Source: Euryhalocaulis sp050486445
GTDB taxonomy: Bacteria > Pseudomonadota > Alphaproteobacteria > Caulobacterales > Maricaulaceae
Assembly: GCA_050486445.1 (NCBI GenBank)
Contig: JBJHDH010000009.1
Location: forward strand, 1 to 64,000
Direction of reading: 5' to 3'
DNA: 64,000 nucleotides
Shown piece by piece: positions 50,829-60,193 of this stretch. Numbering within the stretch: position 1 is the first letter of the stretch; each line of letters begins with the position of its first letter. The notes under the pieces are model-generated. The model made no database searches, was not told the origin of the DNA, and worked only from the letters and a program-made list of their open reading frames with translations. Position numbers and translations under genes: made by a program.

Positions 50829-51502
50829 GATGCGCCGGCGTCGTCCGGCGGCGCCAGACGATAGCCAAGACCTCGCACCGTCTCGATGCGGTCGGCGCCG
50901 ATCTTCTTGCGCAACCGCCCGATGAACACCTCAATCGTATTGGAGTCGCGGTCGAAATCCTGATCGTAGATATGCTCGACCAGTTCAGAGCGGGAAATCA
51001 CTTCGCCCGCGTGATGCGCCAGATAGCGCAGCAGTTTGAACTCATGCGATGTCAGCTTGATCGCACGCCCGGCCACGAAAGCGCGGGCGGAGCGCGTATC
51101 GACGGTAAGGTCGCCCACTTCCAGCGTTGGAGACGCGCGCCCGGCGGCGCGGCGCATCAGGGCGCGCAGACGCGCCAGCAGCTCCTCGGTGTGGAACGGC
51201 TTGGTGAGATAGTCGTCGGCGCCGGCGTCAAAGCCGGCGACCTTTTCACTCCAGCGGTCGCGCGCGGTCAGGATCAGAACCGGCGCCTCCATGCCGGCTT
51301 CGCGCCAGCGTTCCAGCACCGTCACGCCATCGACCTTCGGCAGGCCGAGATCCAGAACGATAGCGTCATAGGGCTCGGACTCGCCCTGAAACTCCGCCTC
51401 CTCGCCGTCGGCCGCGACATCCACCGCGTAACCGGCGTCCTCCAGTCCGGACTTGAGCTGGCGGCGCAGGTCGGCGTCATCTTCCACCACAAGCACTCGC
51501 AT
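50825..51502 (-). CDS. OmpR-family response regulator (PhoP/FeuP-like)
   Basis: A 225-residue regulator. The receiver domain has the acidic pocket EDD (7-9), phosphorylation site D51 in VLDLGLPKVDG, and TARD..TKPF. The winged-helix DNA-binding domain (about 125-220) ends with DSNTIEVFIGRLRKKIGADRIETVRGLGYRL, the OmpR signature. It pairs with the downstream kinase. A PepSY-domain gene lies just upstream in the same direction, as in several Pho/Feu-like systems. Confidence 0.94.
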   Translation of the reverse strand: MRVLVVEDDADLRRQLKSGLEDAGYAVDVAADGEEAEFQGESEPYDAIVLDLGLPKVDGVTVLERWREAGMEAPVLILTARDRWSEKVAGFDAGADDYLTKPFHTEELLARLRALMRRAAGRASPTLEVGDLTVDTRSARAFVAGRAIKLTSHEFKLLRYLAHHAGEVISRSELVEHIYDQDFDRDSNTIEVFIGRLRKKIGADRIETVRGLGYRLAPPDDAGAS

Positions 51503-51507
51503 CGGCC

Positions 51508-51834
51508 CTACCTCCGCAGCACCGCGCCGGTGCGCGCGTCCAGCACCACTTCCACGATCCGTCCGTCGCGCGTGCGCAGGCGCACCGAATACACTTCCCG
51601 CTGGCCGTCACTGCCCAGCGTCAGATTGACATATTCGGCGCCCGGATGCTGGGCCATGGCGATGGCCCGCGCCTGGGCGCCGGGGATCACCTGTCCGCCC
51701 CTGCGGGCGTCGCGGGCCTGTTCGGCGTTGTAATTTTGCCGCATGTCGCCAAACGGATTCTGGGCCGCGGCCGGAAGACCGGCCGTGAACGCGCAGGTCG
51801 CGGCGATGGCGAATATGACGGCGCGGCGTGTCAT
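51508..51834 (-). CDS. PepSY-domain periplasmic protein
   Basis: A 108-residue secreted protein with signal peptide (about 1-24) and a PepSY-like domain with GQVIPGAQARAIAMAQHPGAEYVNL and RTRDGRIVEVVLDARTGAVLRR. It is first gene of the three-gene regulatory operon, 5 bases before the response regulator. Such proteins often modulate the cognate sensor kinase. The function is inferred from context. Confidence 0.85.
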   Translation of the reverse strand: MTRRAVIFAIAATCAFTAGLPAAAQNPFGDMRQNYNAEQARDARRGGQVIPGAQARAIAMAQHPGAEYVNLTLGSDGQREVYSVRLRTRDGRIVEVVLDARTGAVLRR

Positions 51835-51890
51835 GGCGCCTTTCTATCTCCCAAATCCGCTGAACGCGCCCTGAATATAGCCTGTCTGGA

Positions 51891-52811
51891 TTAAACTTTC
51901 AGATTACGCCGGAGATCGTAATCCCCCGCCTTCCAAGTTTCCATAAAGCGGGTGAGGGCCTCGTCGCCGCCTTCGGGCAGAACGATTTTCAGGCGCACAA
52001 GCTGGTCGCCCCGCTTGCCCGGCGCACCGGCCCCCTTGCCGGCCAGGCGCAGCACCGCGCCGCTGCTGCTGTTTTTGGGAACGGTCAGCGTCACCGGACC
52101 GTCCACGGTCGGCGCGGTCACCTTGGCGCCCAGCACCGCCTCTTTCAGCGTGACCGGAAGCTCCATGCGGATATTAACGCCGTCGCGCTCGAACATCGGG
52201 TGCGGGCGCACCCGCATTTCGACCAGCGCGTCGCCCGCCGGTCCGCCGCCCGGCCCAGCCCGGCCCTGACCGCGCAGACGCAATGCCTTGCCGGTCTCGA
52301 TCCCTGGCGGGATTTTGAGCTTCAGCGTCTTGCCGTCCGCCATGGTCACGGTTTTTTCCGCGCCTTTGATCGCGTCCAGAAAGTCGACGTCCAGGGTGTA
52401 GCGGATGTCCTCGCCCCGGGCGCGGCTGCGCGGGCGGCGCATGCCGGTGTCGCGCCCGAACAGATCGGCGAACACGTCGCTCAGGTCTTCGAACCCCTCC
52501 GCGCCACTCTGGCGATAGGTGTATTGAGTTCCGCCGCGCGGACCGCCATAGGCGCCCGCGCCCCCCCCGGCGAAGGGATGACGCGGGTTGCCATCGGCGT
52601 CGATTTCGCCGCGGTCGTACGCGGCGCGCTTTTCGGGATCACTGAGCAGATTGAACGCGGCGGTGGCGCTCTTGAATCGCTCCTCCGCCGCCTTGTCTCC
52701 GGGGCGGATGTCGGGGTGCAGCTCCTTGGCCAGTTTGCGATAGGCCTTGCGCACCTCCTCTTTGGAGGCGTTCCGCTGCACGTTCAGTTCTTTATAGGGA
52801 TCGTCCGCCAC
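51891..52811 (-). CDS. DnaJ-domain co-chaperone of CbpA type
   Basis: A 306-residue Hsp40. The J domain carries HPD at 32-34 (RKLAKELHPDIRPGD). A Gly-rich linker follows (about 80-110), then the CTD I/II peptide-binding region with GKTLKLKIPPGIETGKALRLRGQG. The zinc-finger domain of DnaJ is missing, so it is a class B/CbpA-type protein. I favour the GTG at 52811 (MADDPYKELN); an in-frame ATG lies at 52844. It follows the last GTA gene by about 70 bases on the same strand and could be read through from it. Confidence 0.88.
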   Translation of the reverse strand: MADDPYKELNVQRNASKEEVRKAYRKLAKELHPDIRPGDKAAEERFKSATAAFNLLSDPEKRAAYDRGEIDADGNPRHPFAGGGAGAYGGPRGGTQYTYRQSGAEGFEDLSDVFADLFGRDTGMRRPRSRARGEDIRYTLDVDFLDAIKGAEKTVTMADGKTLKLKIPPGIETGKALRLRGQGRAGPGGGPAGDALVEMRVRPHPMFERDGVNIRMELPVTLKEAVLGAKVTAPTVDGPVTLTVPKNSSSGAVLRLAGKGAGAPGKRGDQLVRLKIVLPEGGDEALTRFMETWKAGDYDLRRNLKV

Positions 52812-52881
52812 GCTTTGCCTTTGCTCCGCAGCCGGGGGCAGCATAGGCGCGCCGCCGCCGGCGAGGCCAGAGATAGGCGGC

Positions 52882-55800
52882 TCAGGCCGGGAGATAAAGC
52901 GTCCGTTCGGCCGGGGCGCCCCGCCCATAGAGCGGGGAGAGCTGATAGACGCGCACGCCGAGGCTCCCGGCCGGGCCGCCGAAAATGGCGGTTTCCTGCT
53001 CCGGGCTCAGCACCGCCTGCGGCGCGGTGACGGATAATGTCAGCGCCACGGCGTTTTCCGGTGAGAGGATTTCGACCTCATAGGCTTCGATCTCTTCGCC
53101 CAGCGGCGTCTGCGCTGTCCAGGAATCGCCGCCAACCCTTGTGCGCCGGACCCAGCCGATGCGCACGCCATCATCAACGCGCATGGCGCGCAGATGCACG
53201 GGCGACAGCGGCCGGTGCGCAATGCCGGCCCAGACCGTCTCCACGGTCTCGAAATGATGACCGCCGGGCTGGGCCGCGCCGGGACCGGCGCCGAACAGCA
53301 GCGTCTCGCCGCGCTCATGGTCGCTCATGGGAACCGGAACCAGCGCCGCATTGAGCACCACCACGCGCGCGCCCGTATTCGCTGACGCGGCCATGGCGCG
53401 CTCGCTGCCCGCCAGCCCGCGCAGCAGGCCGGAAAGCTCATAGACGCCGGGCTCGATCAGTTCGGCCGTACGCGCGCTCAGCACTTCCCATTCGTCATCG
53501 GAGGATTCCACGGCCAGCAGATTGCCGCCCGCCAGCGCCTCCGCCGCCTCGATGCTGAAGAGCGCGCCGTGATGCAGGCGCAGGCGGAGCCGGGCGGCCT
53601 CATCCCAACGCCCCGGCGGGCCGGGCTGCAATGGTTCGATCAGTTCGCCCGGCATGGCGGGGCGTCCGGCGCTGGCGCGTTCGGTCATCGCGCCGGGGTT
53701 CGTCCCGGCCCAGAGGGATACCGCGCCCGGCCACGGATCGGCAAAGGCGGCGGCCAGCGGTCCGGCGCGGTCCGTCTCTCCGGGCAGCAAAGGCAGGTCC
53801 AGCACAAACAGCGCCGGCCGCGCAGGCATGGCGGCGATGGCGCGCAGGCCGGGCTCCGGTCCGGCGACCAAAGGCGGCGCCTCGGCCTCCGCTTTCAGAG
53901 TCATGCGCCGCGCCGCGCCGCCGCTGGCGGAGGTTACGCGCAATATCCGCGTGGCGCCGGCCAGCGTGACGGGGGCCGCGTCGCCCGGCTCCAGCGCCAG
54001 ACGCGAAGGCGGCAGTTCGATCTCCAGCGTCTCCGCCCCGGCGCGGGCGTCGTGCAGCGCGGCGCGCGCCAGCGCTCCGGCCTGGCCCGGATCCAGCGCC
54101 AGCGGCAACTCCAGCTCCACGGCGCGCTGGTGTTCCGCGTCGCGGTCGCGGGCAGAGATGCTGGCGCTCTCATAGTCGCGCGCCTCGTCGATGAAGCGCA
54201 CGCGCGCCTCGCGCGGCAGATCGCCGGACTGCGCCCGCGTTAGCGCATAGCGCGGCGCGCCGTCGCGCCACACCGCGCTGTCCGCATCGACAGCGGCGCC
54301 GGTCCGCGCCTTGTTGCGCGGCAGGAAGCGCAAGCCTTCCGCGTTTTCGATCAGGTCGAACCGGTACGCGGCGGCCAGCGGCGCCAGCGCGTCGCGCGCG
54401 CTGCACGGCCCGCCCAGCACATAGCCGGAGATGACGCCATCCAGCGCCGAGACATCGGCGTCCGCGCATCCGGCGTCGGTGCAGATTTCGGCGACTGTAT
54501 CGGCCAGCATCGCCAGCCCCATCCGTCCGGTCAGCCAGTGGCCCAGCCGCCAGTTCGGCCCGTCCGCCCAGATATCATCGCGCGCGGGAAATTCAGGCCA
54601 GGGCCGCGAGTCCCATGTCCAGACAAAGGCGTTGCCCATGTCCAGCATCGGCCCGCCATAGAGGGAAGATTGCGGATTGCGTCCCGCCTCTGGCGTCCAA
54701 TATCCCAGCAGCGCTTCCAGAAACCGCCGCTGCACCAGATCGTCGCGCGCGCCACTGGAATAATAGGGCAGAAAGCTCTCGCTGCTTTTCGGATCGTAGA
54801 AGACATTGGGCTGGTTCGGACCCTTGTCGGCGGCGGGACAGCCCAGCTCCATGAAGCGCACAGGTTTGGATTGCGGAACCCAGGCGGTCGGCGACCCGGA
54901 GGGCGTCCCGCCCGGCCGGTTATGATGCGGATTGCTCCACCAGGCGCGCAGATCCTTGTAGCGGAACACCCAGGGCGAGCCGTGCCCGTCTGTGATCTGC
55001 GTGCGGATTTGCGCGTCGCGGTCGGCGGGCGAGGCGTAATACCAGTCGTATCCCTCGCCGCCTTCAACATTGGCGGAGAGATAATCGAGATCATAAATGG
55101 AATGGGCCAGCGCCGCGTCGGCGTGTTCCGTGCCGTCGCGCCAGTCGGCCAGCGGCGCATACCAGTCGATGCCGATGAAATCGCTATTCGGATCGGCCCA
55201 GAGCGGATCGAGATGGTAATATACGTCGCCGCTGCCATCGGCGGGCTGGTGGCCGGAATACTCGCTCCAGTCGGCGGCATAGCCGACCTCCGCCCCGGGC
55301 AGGATCGACTTCACATCCGCCGCCAGCGATTGCAGATGCGCGACGGCGGGATACGTCCCGGCGCCGCTGCGCGCCCAGGTGATTCCGCGCATCTCGGTGC
55401 CGATGACAAAGGCGTCCACGCCGCCCGCCATCTGCGCCAGCCGCGCATAATGCAGCGTCAGGCGCCGCATCGACCATTCGTCCGGGCCGGAATAGGCCAC
55501 GCTCGCCCCGCTCGCGGTGAAATGGGCGGGCAGGGCGGCGCCGAAAAATGCGCCGATCTGCGCCGCCGCGGCGGCGCTCTTGTCCGGCGATCCCGGCTGG
55601 CCCGGCGCGGGGTGCGGCGTGATGCGGCCGCGCCAGGGAAACGCCGCCTGTTCCGACGCGCCATAGGGGTCGGGCAGGCCGTTGCCCGGCGGTACGTCCA
55701 TCAGGATGAAGGGGGTCAGCGTGACGCGGAATCCCCGCGTCTTCAGCGCCTGGATCGCCTGCAGCACGGCGGAATCCGACGGCGTGCCGCCATAGACGGG

Positions 55801-56811
55801 GTGGCCGTCCTGCTGGCTGACCACATAGGCCTGATGGCGCTGGACGCCGTTCACGCGCCATTCGCCCCCGCGCGTTCCCTTGAACTGCGTCTCGACGCCG
55901 GGCCGGATCAGGCATTCCCCGGCGCGCAGATCGCTGCCGAACCAGGAGACGATCAGATTCACCGCGTCGCAGGCCGGAAGCTGCGATTGCAAATCGTCCA
56001 GCGCCGCCTCGATGTCGGAAACGCCGCGCGCGGTGTGGTGTGTTTCGGACGCGGCGCGCCCCGGCCCCAGCAGCCGCTCCACCGGCTCTGTGCCATAGAC
56101 GAACTCGCCAGAGCTGGGGATCAGCGTCACGCCCCTGACCAGCGTTTCGAGGCCGGGCGCTCCGGTTTCCCCGGCGCCGGCGTTTCGCGCAGGACGGCGC
56201 AGCACTTCAAAGCTCAGATTGGGCAGGCGTGCGCCGAATGGCGTCAGGTCCAGGTCCTCGAACACGATATAGGCCACGCCGCGAAACGCCGGCGCATTCT
56301 CCGCGCCCTCGATGGCCGTAATCAGCGCGTCCGGCGCCTGATCCTCGCCGCCGTGATACAGCCGGTAATTCACGCCGCCAAGACCGAGTGGCGCGCCATC
56401 GGCCCAGACGCGGCCCAGCCCGGCGATTTCACCCTCGCACAGCGCCACGGCGAAGCTCAGCGTATAGGAATAATCGCGCACCCGTGCGCCGCCGCCTTTG
56501 CCGCCGCGCCGTTCGGTCGTCACAGTTTCCTGAAACCGCGCCGCCCAGATCACCTGACCGGCCACCCGCATCCGCCCGAATACGCGCGCGATGCCCGCAC
56601 CCTCGGTCGAGGTTTGCAAATGCAGCGCCTCGATGCGCGGGCCTTCATAGCGCGGACCGAACAGGGCGGCGTCGATCCCGGCTCCGGCGACGGCGCCCAG
56701 CATGCCGCCAATGCTTGCGCCGCCGATGCTCGCGCCGAGCACGCTGACAGAGCCGGGCAGGATCGCGCCGCCCAGCGCGCTGCCCGCCGCCCCAAGAACA
56801 AGCGCCGCCAT
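52882..56811 (-). CDS. GTA host-specificity / baseplate megaprotein (RcGTA gp15-like)
   Basis: A 1309-residue protein, the largest in the window. The N-terminal phage tail region (about 1-330) has MAALVLGAAGSALGGA and RMRVAGQVIWAARF. A TIM-barrel-like GTA domain (about 400-720) has VDAFVIGTEMRGITWARS, GYAADWSEYSGHQPADG and DFIGIDWYAPLADWRDG. The putative phage-tail and C-terminal beta-rich regions (about 750-1309) contain ALFSIEAAEALAGG and VRIGWVRRTR. In RcGTA gp15 sits at the tail tip and meets the cell surface. It abuts gp14 and is the last gene of the structural block. Confidence 0.9.
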   Translation of the reverse strand: MAALVLGAAGSALGGAILPGSVSVLGASIGGASIGGMLGAVAGAGIDAALFGPRYEGPRIEALHLQTSTEGAGIARVFGRMRVAGQVIWAARFQETVTTERRGGKGGGARVRDYSYTLSFAVALCEGEIAGLGRVWADGAPLGLGGVNYRLYHGGEDQAPDALITAIEGAENAPAFRGVAYIVFEDLDLTPFGARLPNLSFEVLRRPARNAGAGETGAPGLETLVRGVTLIPSSGEFVYGTEPVERLLGPGRAASETHHTARGVSDIEAALDDLQSQLPACDAVNLIVSWFGSDLRAGECLIRPGVETQFKGTRGGEWRVNGVQRHQAYVVSQQDGHPVYGGTPSDSAVLQAIQALKTRGFRVTLTPFILMDVPPGNGLPDPYGASEQAAFPWRGRITPHPAPGQPGSPDKSAAAAAQIGAFFGAALPAHFTASGASVAYSGPDEWSMRRLTLHYARLAQMAGGVDAFVIGTEMRGITWARSGAGTYPAVAHLQSLAADVKSILPGAEVGYAADWSEYSGHQPADGSGDVYYHLDPLWADPNSDFIGIDWYAPLADWRDGTEHADAALAHSIYDLDYLSANVEGGEGYDWYYASPADRDAQIRTQITDGHGSPWVFRYKDLRAWWSNPHHNRPGGTPSGSPTAWVPQSKPVRFMELGCPAADKGPNQPNVFYDPKSSESFLPYYSSGARDDLVQRRFLEALLGYWTPEAGRNPQSSLYGGPMLDMGNAFVWTWDSRPWPEFPARDDIWADGPNWRLGHWLTGRMGLAMLADTVAEICTDAGCADADVSALDGVISGYVLGGPCSARDALAPLAAAYRFDLIENAEGLRFLPRNKARTGAAVDADSAVWRDGAPRYALTRAQSGDLPREARVRFIDEARDYESASISARDRDAEHQRAVELELPLALDPGQAGALARAALHDARAGAETLEIELPPSRLALEPGDAAPVTLAGATRILRVTSASGGAARRMTLKAEAEAPPLVAGPEPGLRAIAAMPARPALFVLDLPLLPGETDRAGPLAAAFADPWPGAVSLWAGTNPGAMTERASAGRPAMPGELIEPLQPGPPGRWDEAARLRLRLHHGALFSIEAAEALAGGNLLAVESSDDEWEVLSARTAELIEPGVYELSGLLRGLAGSERAMAASANTGARVVVLNAALVPVPMSDHERGETLLFGAGPGAAQPGGHHFETVETVWAGIAHRPLSPVHLRAMRVDDGVRIGWVRRTRVGGDSWTAQTPLGEEIEAYEVEILSPENAVALTLSVTAPQAVLSPEQETAIFGGPAGSLGVRVYQLSPLYGRGAPAERTLYLPA

Positions 56812-57254
56812 CAGTCAGTTACTCCCGGAAAGCTGAATGCATAGGCGATGCGCCGCCGCCACCAGCCGGTCAGCCAGGTCTCGGTCACATGCCGGCCCCA
56901 ATAGGCGTGCGTCACGCGGTCCGGCGCGGTCAGGATGGCGCAGTGTTTCGCTGGCGATTCCGGCGCGATACGGAACAGCAGAACATCGCCTGCACGCGCC
57001 GCGTCTGGCGCGATCTCCAGCAGATGCCGCCGCGCCGCGTCGCGCAGCATTTCCGCGCCGCCGCGTTCGGCCCATTCGGGACGATAGGGCGGGGCGATCT
57101 CAGGCTCCGGCCCGATCGCTTCGCGCCACACGCCGCGCACCAGACCCAGACAGTCGCAGCCCGCGCCCTTCGCGCTGGCCTGATGCCGGTAGGGCGTGCC
57201 GATCCAGCCGCGCGCGCAGGCGGTGATGGCCGCCCGTGTCAGGATGTCCGTCAT
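56811..57254 (-). CDS. GTA NlpC/P60 cell-wall peptidase (gp14-like)
   Basis: A 147-residue protein with a C40-family fold. The catalytic cysteine is C35 in GCDCLGLVRGVW and the histidine is H104 in PAKHCAILT, in the NlpC/P60 order. It is thought to be carried in the tail to cut host peptidoglycan during DNA delivery. Its stop shares a base with the gp15 start. Confidence 0.92.
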   Translation of the reverse strand: MTDILTRAAITACARGWIGTPYRHQASAKGAGCDCLGLVRGVWREAIGPEPEIAPPYRPEWAERGGAEMLRDAARRHLLEIAPDAARAGDVLLFRIAPESPAKHCAILTAPDRVTHAYWGRHVTETWLTGWWRRRIAYAFSFPGVTD

Positions 57255-57263
57255 GTGAGGGGA

Positions 57264-58148
57264 TCAGTCGATCAGGCCGTGCGAGCCGCCATCGCGCCGC
57301 GCATCGCCCGCCGGTCCGGCCAGCAAGGCGTCATTACCCGGCATGAAGGGAAACCCGCGGAAATTGACACTGTTGGAAAATTTGTCACGACATGTGGTCA
57401 GGCGCTTGTCGCAGCCAGCGGTGATGCTGAACGCATCGCCCGGCTGCACCGGCGCGGCGGGCGCGGTTTCCATCTCGATGAACCCGCCGCGATGCGCCGC
57501 GATGTCGAACGCCGCGCCTGCGTTTTCGCCGCTGGTCCAGGTCAGGCGGCCGCGCAGAAACCAGCCGGGGGCGAAGGCGTCCAGTCCGCTCGCGGTGAAT
57601 GCGCGCGCGGAGACGTGCTGGATCGCCTCGCCGGTTCCGGTAAAGGCGGCTCCGCTCACATCCTTGCCACAGCGTGCATCGCCCAGTTCCGCGTCGCAGC
57701 GCCGCGAATAGACCCGCCCCGTGGTCTGGGTCAGGCGATGCGACAGACCGCGCAGCTCCGCCTCGAAAAATTGTTCACCGCGCCGTGTCTCGCCAAGCTC
57801 GCCCGTCCAGACCGTGACGCGATCCTCCGGCGCGCTCCAGTCCACGCGCAGACACGTCACGCGCGCCCCGTCATAGACGCCGCGCGCCAGATCGGCTTCG
57901 GTCAGGGTTTCGTCGTCCAACGCCCCGGCGATAGAGGCGGCGTCGACCGAAAGCCCCATCTCGCTCCGCGTCTCGCCGGGCTGGAAGCCGCTTTTTGCGC
58001 GCCAGGTCAGGCCGCCAAAGACAAGATCGCGGTCATGGTCGGTAAAGCCGAGCGTCACGCCGTCCGCGCGCTCGATGCGCCAGCACCAGCACAGCGTGGT
58101 GACGCCGCCGCTCAGCTTCGCCTGCAATGTTTCTGGAATGGCGCGCAT
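57264..58148 (-). CDS. GTA baseplate hub protein (gp13-like, DUF2163)
   Basis: A 294-residue protein with the DUF2163 pattern: LCWCWRIERADGVTLGFTDHD at the start and SRRCDAELGDARCGKDV and CDKRLTTCRDKFSNSVNFRGFPFMPGND in the rest. The cysteines match the [4Fe-4S]-binding hub protein described for RcGTA, which is inferred here. It is between gp12 and gp14. Confidence 0.92.
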   Translation of the reverse strand: MRAIPETLQAKLSGGVTTLCWCWRIERADGVTLGFTDHDRDLVFGGLTWRAKSGFQPGETRSEMGLSVDAASIAGALDDETLTEADLARGVYDGARVTCLRVDWSAPEDRVTVWTGELGETRRGEQFFEAELRGLSHRLTQTTGRVYSRRCDAELGDARCGKDVSGAAFTGTGEAIQHVSARAFTASGLDAFAPGWFLRGRLTWTSGENAGAAFDIAAHRGGFIEMETAPAAPVQPGDAFSITAGCDKRLTTCRDKFSNSVNFRGFPFMPGNDALLAGPAGDARRDGGSHGLID

Positions 58149-58151
58149 GGC

Positions 58152-58790
58152 TCAGAGCCGGATTTCGACCAGCGGCAGACTCACCGGCCGCCCCGCCTGA
58201 AACGCTTCGACCGAGACTTCCAGCCGGTCCGTATCGAACCGCACCGGCGTGTCGAACAGAAATCCGGCGGTCAGAGTCTGGTTCGCCGCTGGTGCGGCGG
58301 GGAAACTCAGCAGCCCGGTCGTGTGATCCAGGGTGAAACCGGCGCCTTCCTCCAGTTCCGTTCCATCCAGCGCGATGCGCACGCTGCCCGTCACCGGCTT
58401 GTGGATCGCGCGCACCCATTCCGCGCCGCCGCTGGCATAGCGTTTTGTCAGTTGAAACACGGCGGTTTCTCCATCGGTCGCCGCCAGCATCTGATCCAGC
58501 GGCGAGACAGCCCCGCCCGGCGCGCAGCTTTTGTGGTCCAGCGGATCGCGGAAGCGGAAACCGTGCAGCCGTCCGCGCCGCGCCTCGAAAAACGCGACAG
58601 CTTCGGCCAGCGCGTCCAGCGTGGCGAGTCCGCCCCCGGCGTCCCAGCGCCGGCGCGAATCCACCCACGGACTGTTGCGCTCCTCGTGTCCGGAGCCGAG
58701 CGTGACAATCTCGGTGCGCCGCTCCGGCCCGCCGCTGGCGCCAAACGCGATCCGCGACGGAAACAGCACGTCGTGAAACGCAGCCATCAC
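58152..58790 (-). CDS. GTA distal tail protein (gp12-like, DUF2460)
   Basis: A 212-residue protein of the DUF2460 family. Signatures are FHDVLFPSRIAFGASGGPER at the N-terminus, ARRGRLHGFRFRDPLDHK and GFLFDTPVRFDTDRLEVS. It forms the ring linking tail tube and hub. It overlaps the gp11 stop. Confidence 0.92.
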   Translation of the reverse strand: MMAAFHDVLFPSRIAFGASGGPERRTEIVTLGSGHEERNSPWVDSRRRWDAGGGLATLDALAEAVAFFEARRGRLHGFRFRDPLDHKSCAPGGAVSPLDQMLAATDGETAVFQLTKRYASGGAEWVRAIHKPVTGSVRIALDGTELEEGAGFTLDHTTGLLSFPAAPAANQTLTAGFLFDTPVRFDTDRLEVSVEAFQAGRPVSLPLVEIRL

Positions 58791-59311
58791 AGCCTCCGTA
58801 GCGCGCGCGCCGCGGCGCGTCCGGCTTCGGCGGCGATTTGCGTCTGGCTGCGATGCAGGTCTGGCGCGCCGCCGCCGGTCACCGTGACATTGATGGTGAT
58901 CGGCCGCGCGCCGACGGGCTCCACGCTGCCTGCCCCGGCGGGGCGGAAGATTTCCGGTCCGGTCTCGCCCACCAGATAGGCCCCGCCGGGCAGGACAGGT
59001 CCGCCGCCGGCCCGTGCGCCGGCAAAGCCTGCGCCCAGAACGCCATCCAGAAGTCCGCTCACCGGCCCGCGCAGGAAGCGTTCGATCCCCAGCGTGGACA
59101 GCTCCCGCCCGATCGACATGGCCATGGCGTGAAACGACATTTCGCCGCTGCGCGCCGCCTTTGCCAATGCGTCCTCGATCTCCGCGCCGGCGGCGCGAAA
59201 GGCGAGCGTGATGGAATCCGCGGCGCGCTGCGCCGGCCCATCGGCCAGCGCCTCCAGCGCATCCCCGGCGATATGAATGCGGTCTGCGATACCGTCAGCG
59301 TTGTCAGCCAT
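58787..59311 (-). CDS. GTA tape-measure-like tail protein (gp11-like)
   Basis: A 174-residue protein. A helical N-terminal part (about 8-85) is followed by a Gly-rich C-terminus with GGPVLPGGAYLVGETGPEIFRP, the typical end of tail tape measure proteins. The shortness fits the very short GTA tail. It overlaps the upstream chaperone gene by 8 bases. Confidence 0.85.
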   Translation of the reverse strand: MADNADGIADRIHIAGDALEALADGPAQRAADSITLAFRAAGAEIEDALAKAARSGEMSFHAMAMSIGRELSTLGIERFLRGPVSGLLDGVLGAGFAGARAGGGPVLPGGAYLVGETGPEIFRPAGAGSVEPVGARPITINVTVTGGGAPDLHRSQTQIAAEAGRAAARALRRL

Positions 59312-59489
59312 TCTTCCTGTCCGGAAACTGCGTGCTCAAATCTTCGAATGCGGCCCGGCCCATCGGTTGGGGGCCTGTTTCACCGCCGGTCAGCGCCCGC
59401 CATTCGGCGACGGAAAGACGCCAGAAATCGTGGGGCGAAACGCCCAGCCGCCCCGCCAGGCGCAAGCGGGCCGCCCAATGCGCGTTCAT
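59304..59489 (-). CDS. GTA tail assembly chaperone-like small protein
   Basis: A 61-residue protein (MNAHWAARLRLAGRLGVSP, then FWRLSVAEWRALTGG). It matches the small phage tail assembly chaperone (DUF2376-like) located between gp10 and gp11 in RcGTA-type clusters. The ATG at 59489 follows gggacgg. In-frame upstream residues run through gp10 in another frame and are noise. Confidence 0.8.
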   Translation of the reverse strand: MNAHWAARLRLAGRLGVSPHDFWRLSVAEWRALTGGETGPQPMGRAAFEDLSTQFPDRKNG

Positions 59490-59506
59490 TCCGTTCCGTC
59501 CCGTGA

Positions 59507-59779
59507 TTAGCTTGCGAACGCCAGACGGAAACACGTGGCGCAGGCCGCCGCCGCTTCGTTCCAGTTGACCGCGTCCGGCGCCACCGGCTCTCCGCCCAGC
59601 GCCGCCAGCAGAACCTGCAAATCGTCGCGCGTCATGGTTTTCAGCCGTGCGCCCAGCGCGCTCAGGTCCGCGGCGCCGAAATGACGTTCCAGTTCGGCCA
59701 GCGCACCCAGCGTCAGACATAGAATATGCGTCCGCGCCCCGATGCGCAGAGAGACCTCGCCTCGCGCCGTGTTTGTCAT
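59507..59779 (-). CDS. GTA gp10-like tail chaperone protein
   Basis: A 90-residue protein (RGEVSLRIGARTHILCLTLGALAELERHFGAADLSAL, then RDDLQVLLAALGG). It belongs to the GTA gp10 / tail tube chaperone-like group. The start overlaps the gp9 stop (ATGA), as is normal in these operons. Confidence 0.87.
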   Translation of the reverse strand: MTNTARGEVSLRIGARTHILCLTLGALAELERHFGAADLSALGARLKTMTRDDLQVLLAALGGEPVAPDAVNWNEAAAACATCFRLAFAS

Positions 59780-60192
59780 AATGGTGTGAACGCGATGGCC
59801 CCGGCGCTCGACAGCGTCATGGCGTATTGCGCCTCACCGTCGAACCGGCCGGAATATTCCAGCGCCGCAATCAGGAATTTTCCTTCCAGCGTTCCGAAAT
59901 CGGGGATGACGATTTGCCAGTCGCGCGCCTCCTGCGCGAAGAACGCGGCGCGCGCTGTCTCATCCGCCGCCATGTCGCGGAAGACGCCTGCGCCGGAGAT
60001 GCTGGCGCTTTTCACGCCGGCTCCGGGCAGCAGCTCACGCCAGCCGCCGGGGCTGTCGGCGTCGGTCGCGTCCACGGTGCGTGCGTTCAGACTGATCGTG
60101 CGCGCGCGCAGCCCGGCGATGGTGGTGAAATCCTGCGGGTCTGCTCCGTCACCGATTTTCAGCAGGATGTCCTTGCCCTTTTGCGCCGCCAT
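59776..60192 (-). CDS. GTA major tail protein (gp9-like)
   Basis: A 138-residue tail tube protein. The signature is KDILLKIGDGADPQDFTTIAGLRARTISLNA, then VDATDADSPGGWRELLPGAGVKSASISGAGVF and a C-terminal AMTLSSAGAIAFTPL. This is the TP901-1/GTA major tail protein family. It follows gp8 after one base. Confidence 0.93.
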   Translation of the reverse strand: MAAQKGKDILLKIGDGADPQDFTTIAGLRARTISLNARTVDATDADSPGGWRELLPGAGVKSASISGAGVFRDMAADETARAAFFAQEARDWQIVIPDFGTLEGKFLIAALEYSGRFDGEAQYAMTLSSAGAIAFTPL

Positions 60193-60193
60193 C

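Noticed and set aside
54538..56844. Very long open frame (about 768 codons) on the plus strand
   Set aside because: It is antisense to the well-supported gp15 gene; its product is Arg/Gly/Ala/Pro-rich with no recognisable domain, as expected from GC-rich antisense frames.
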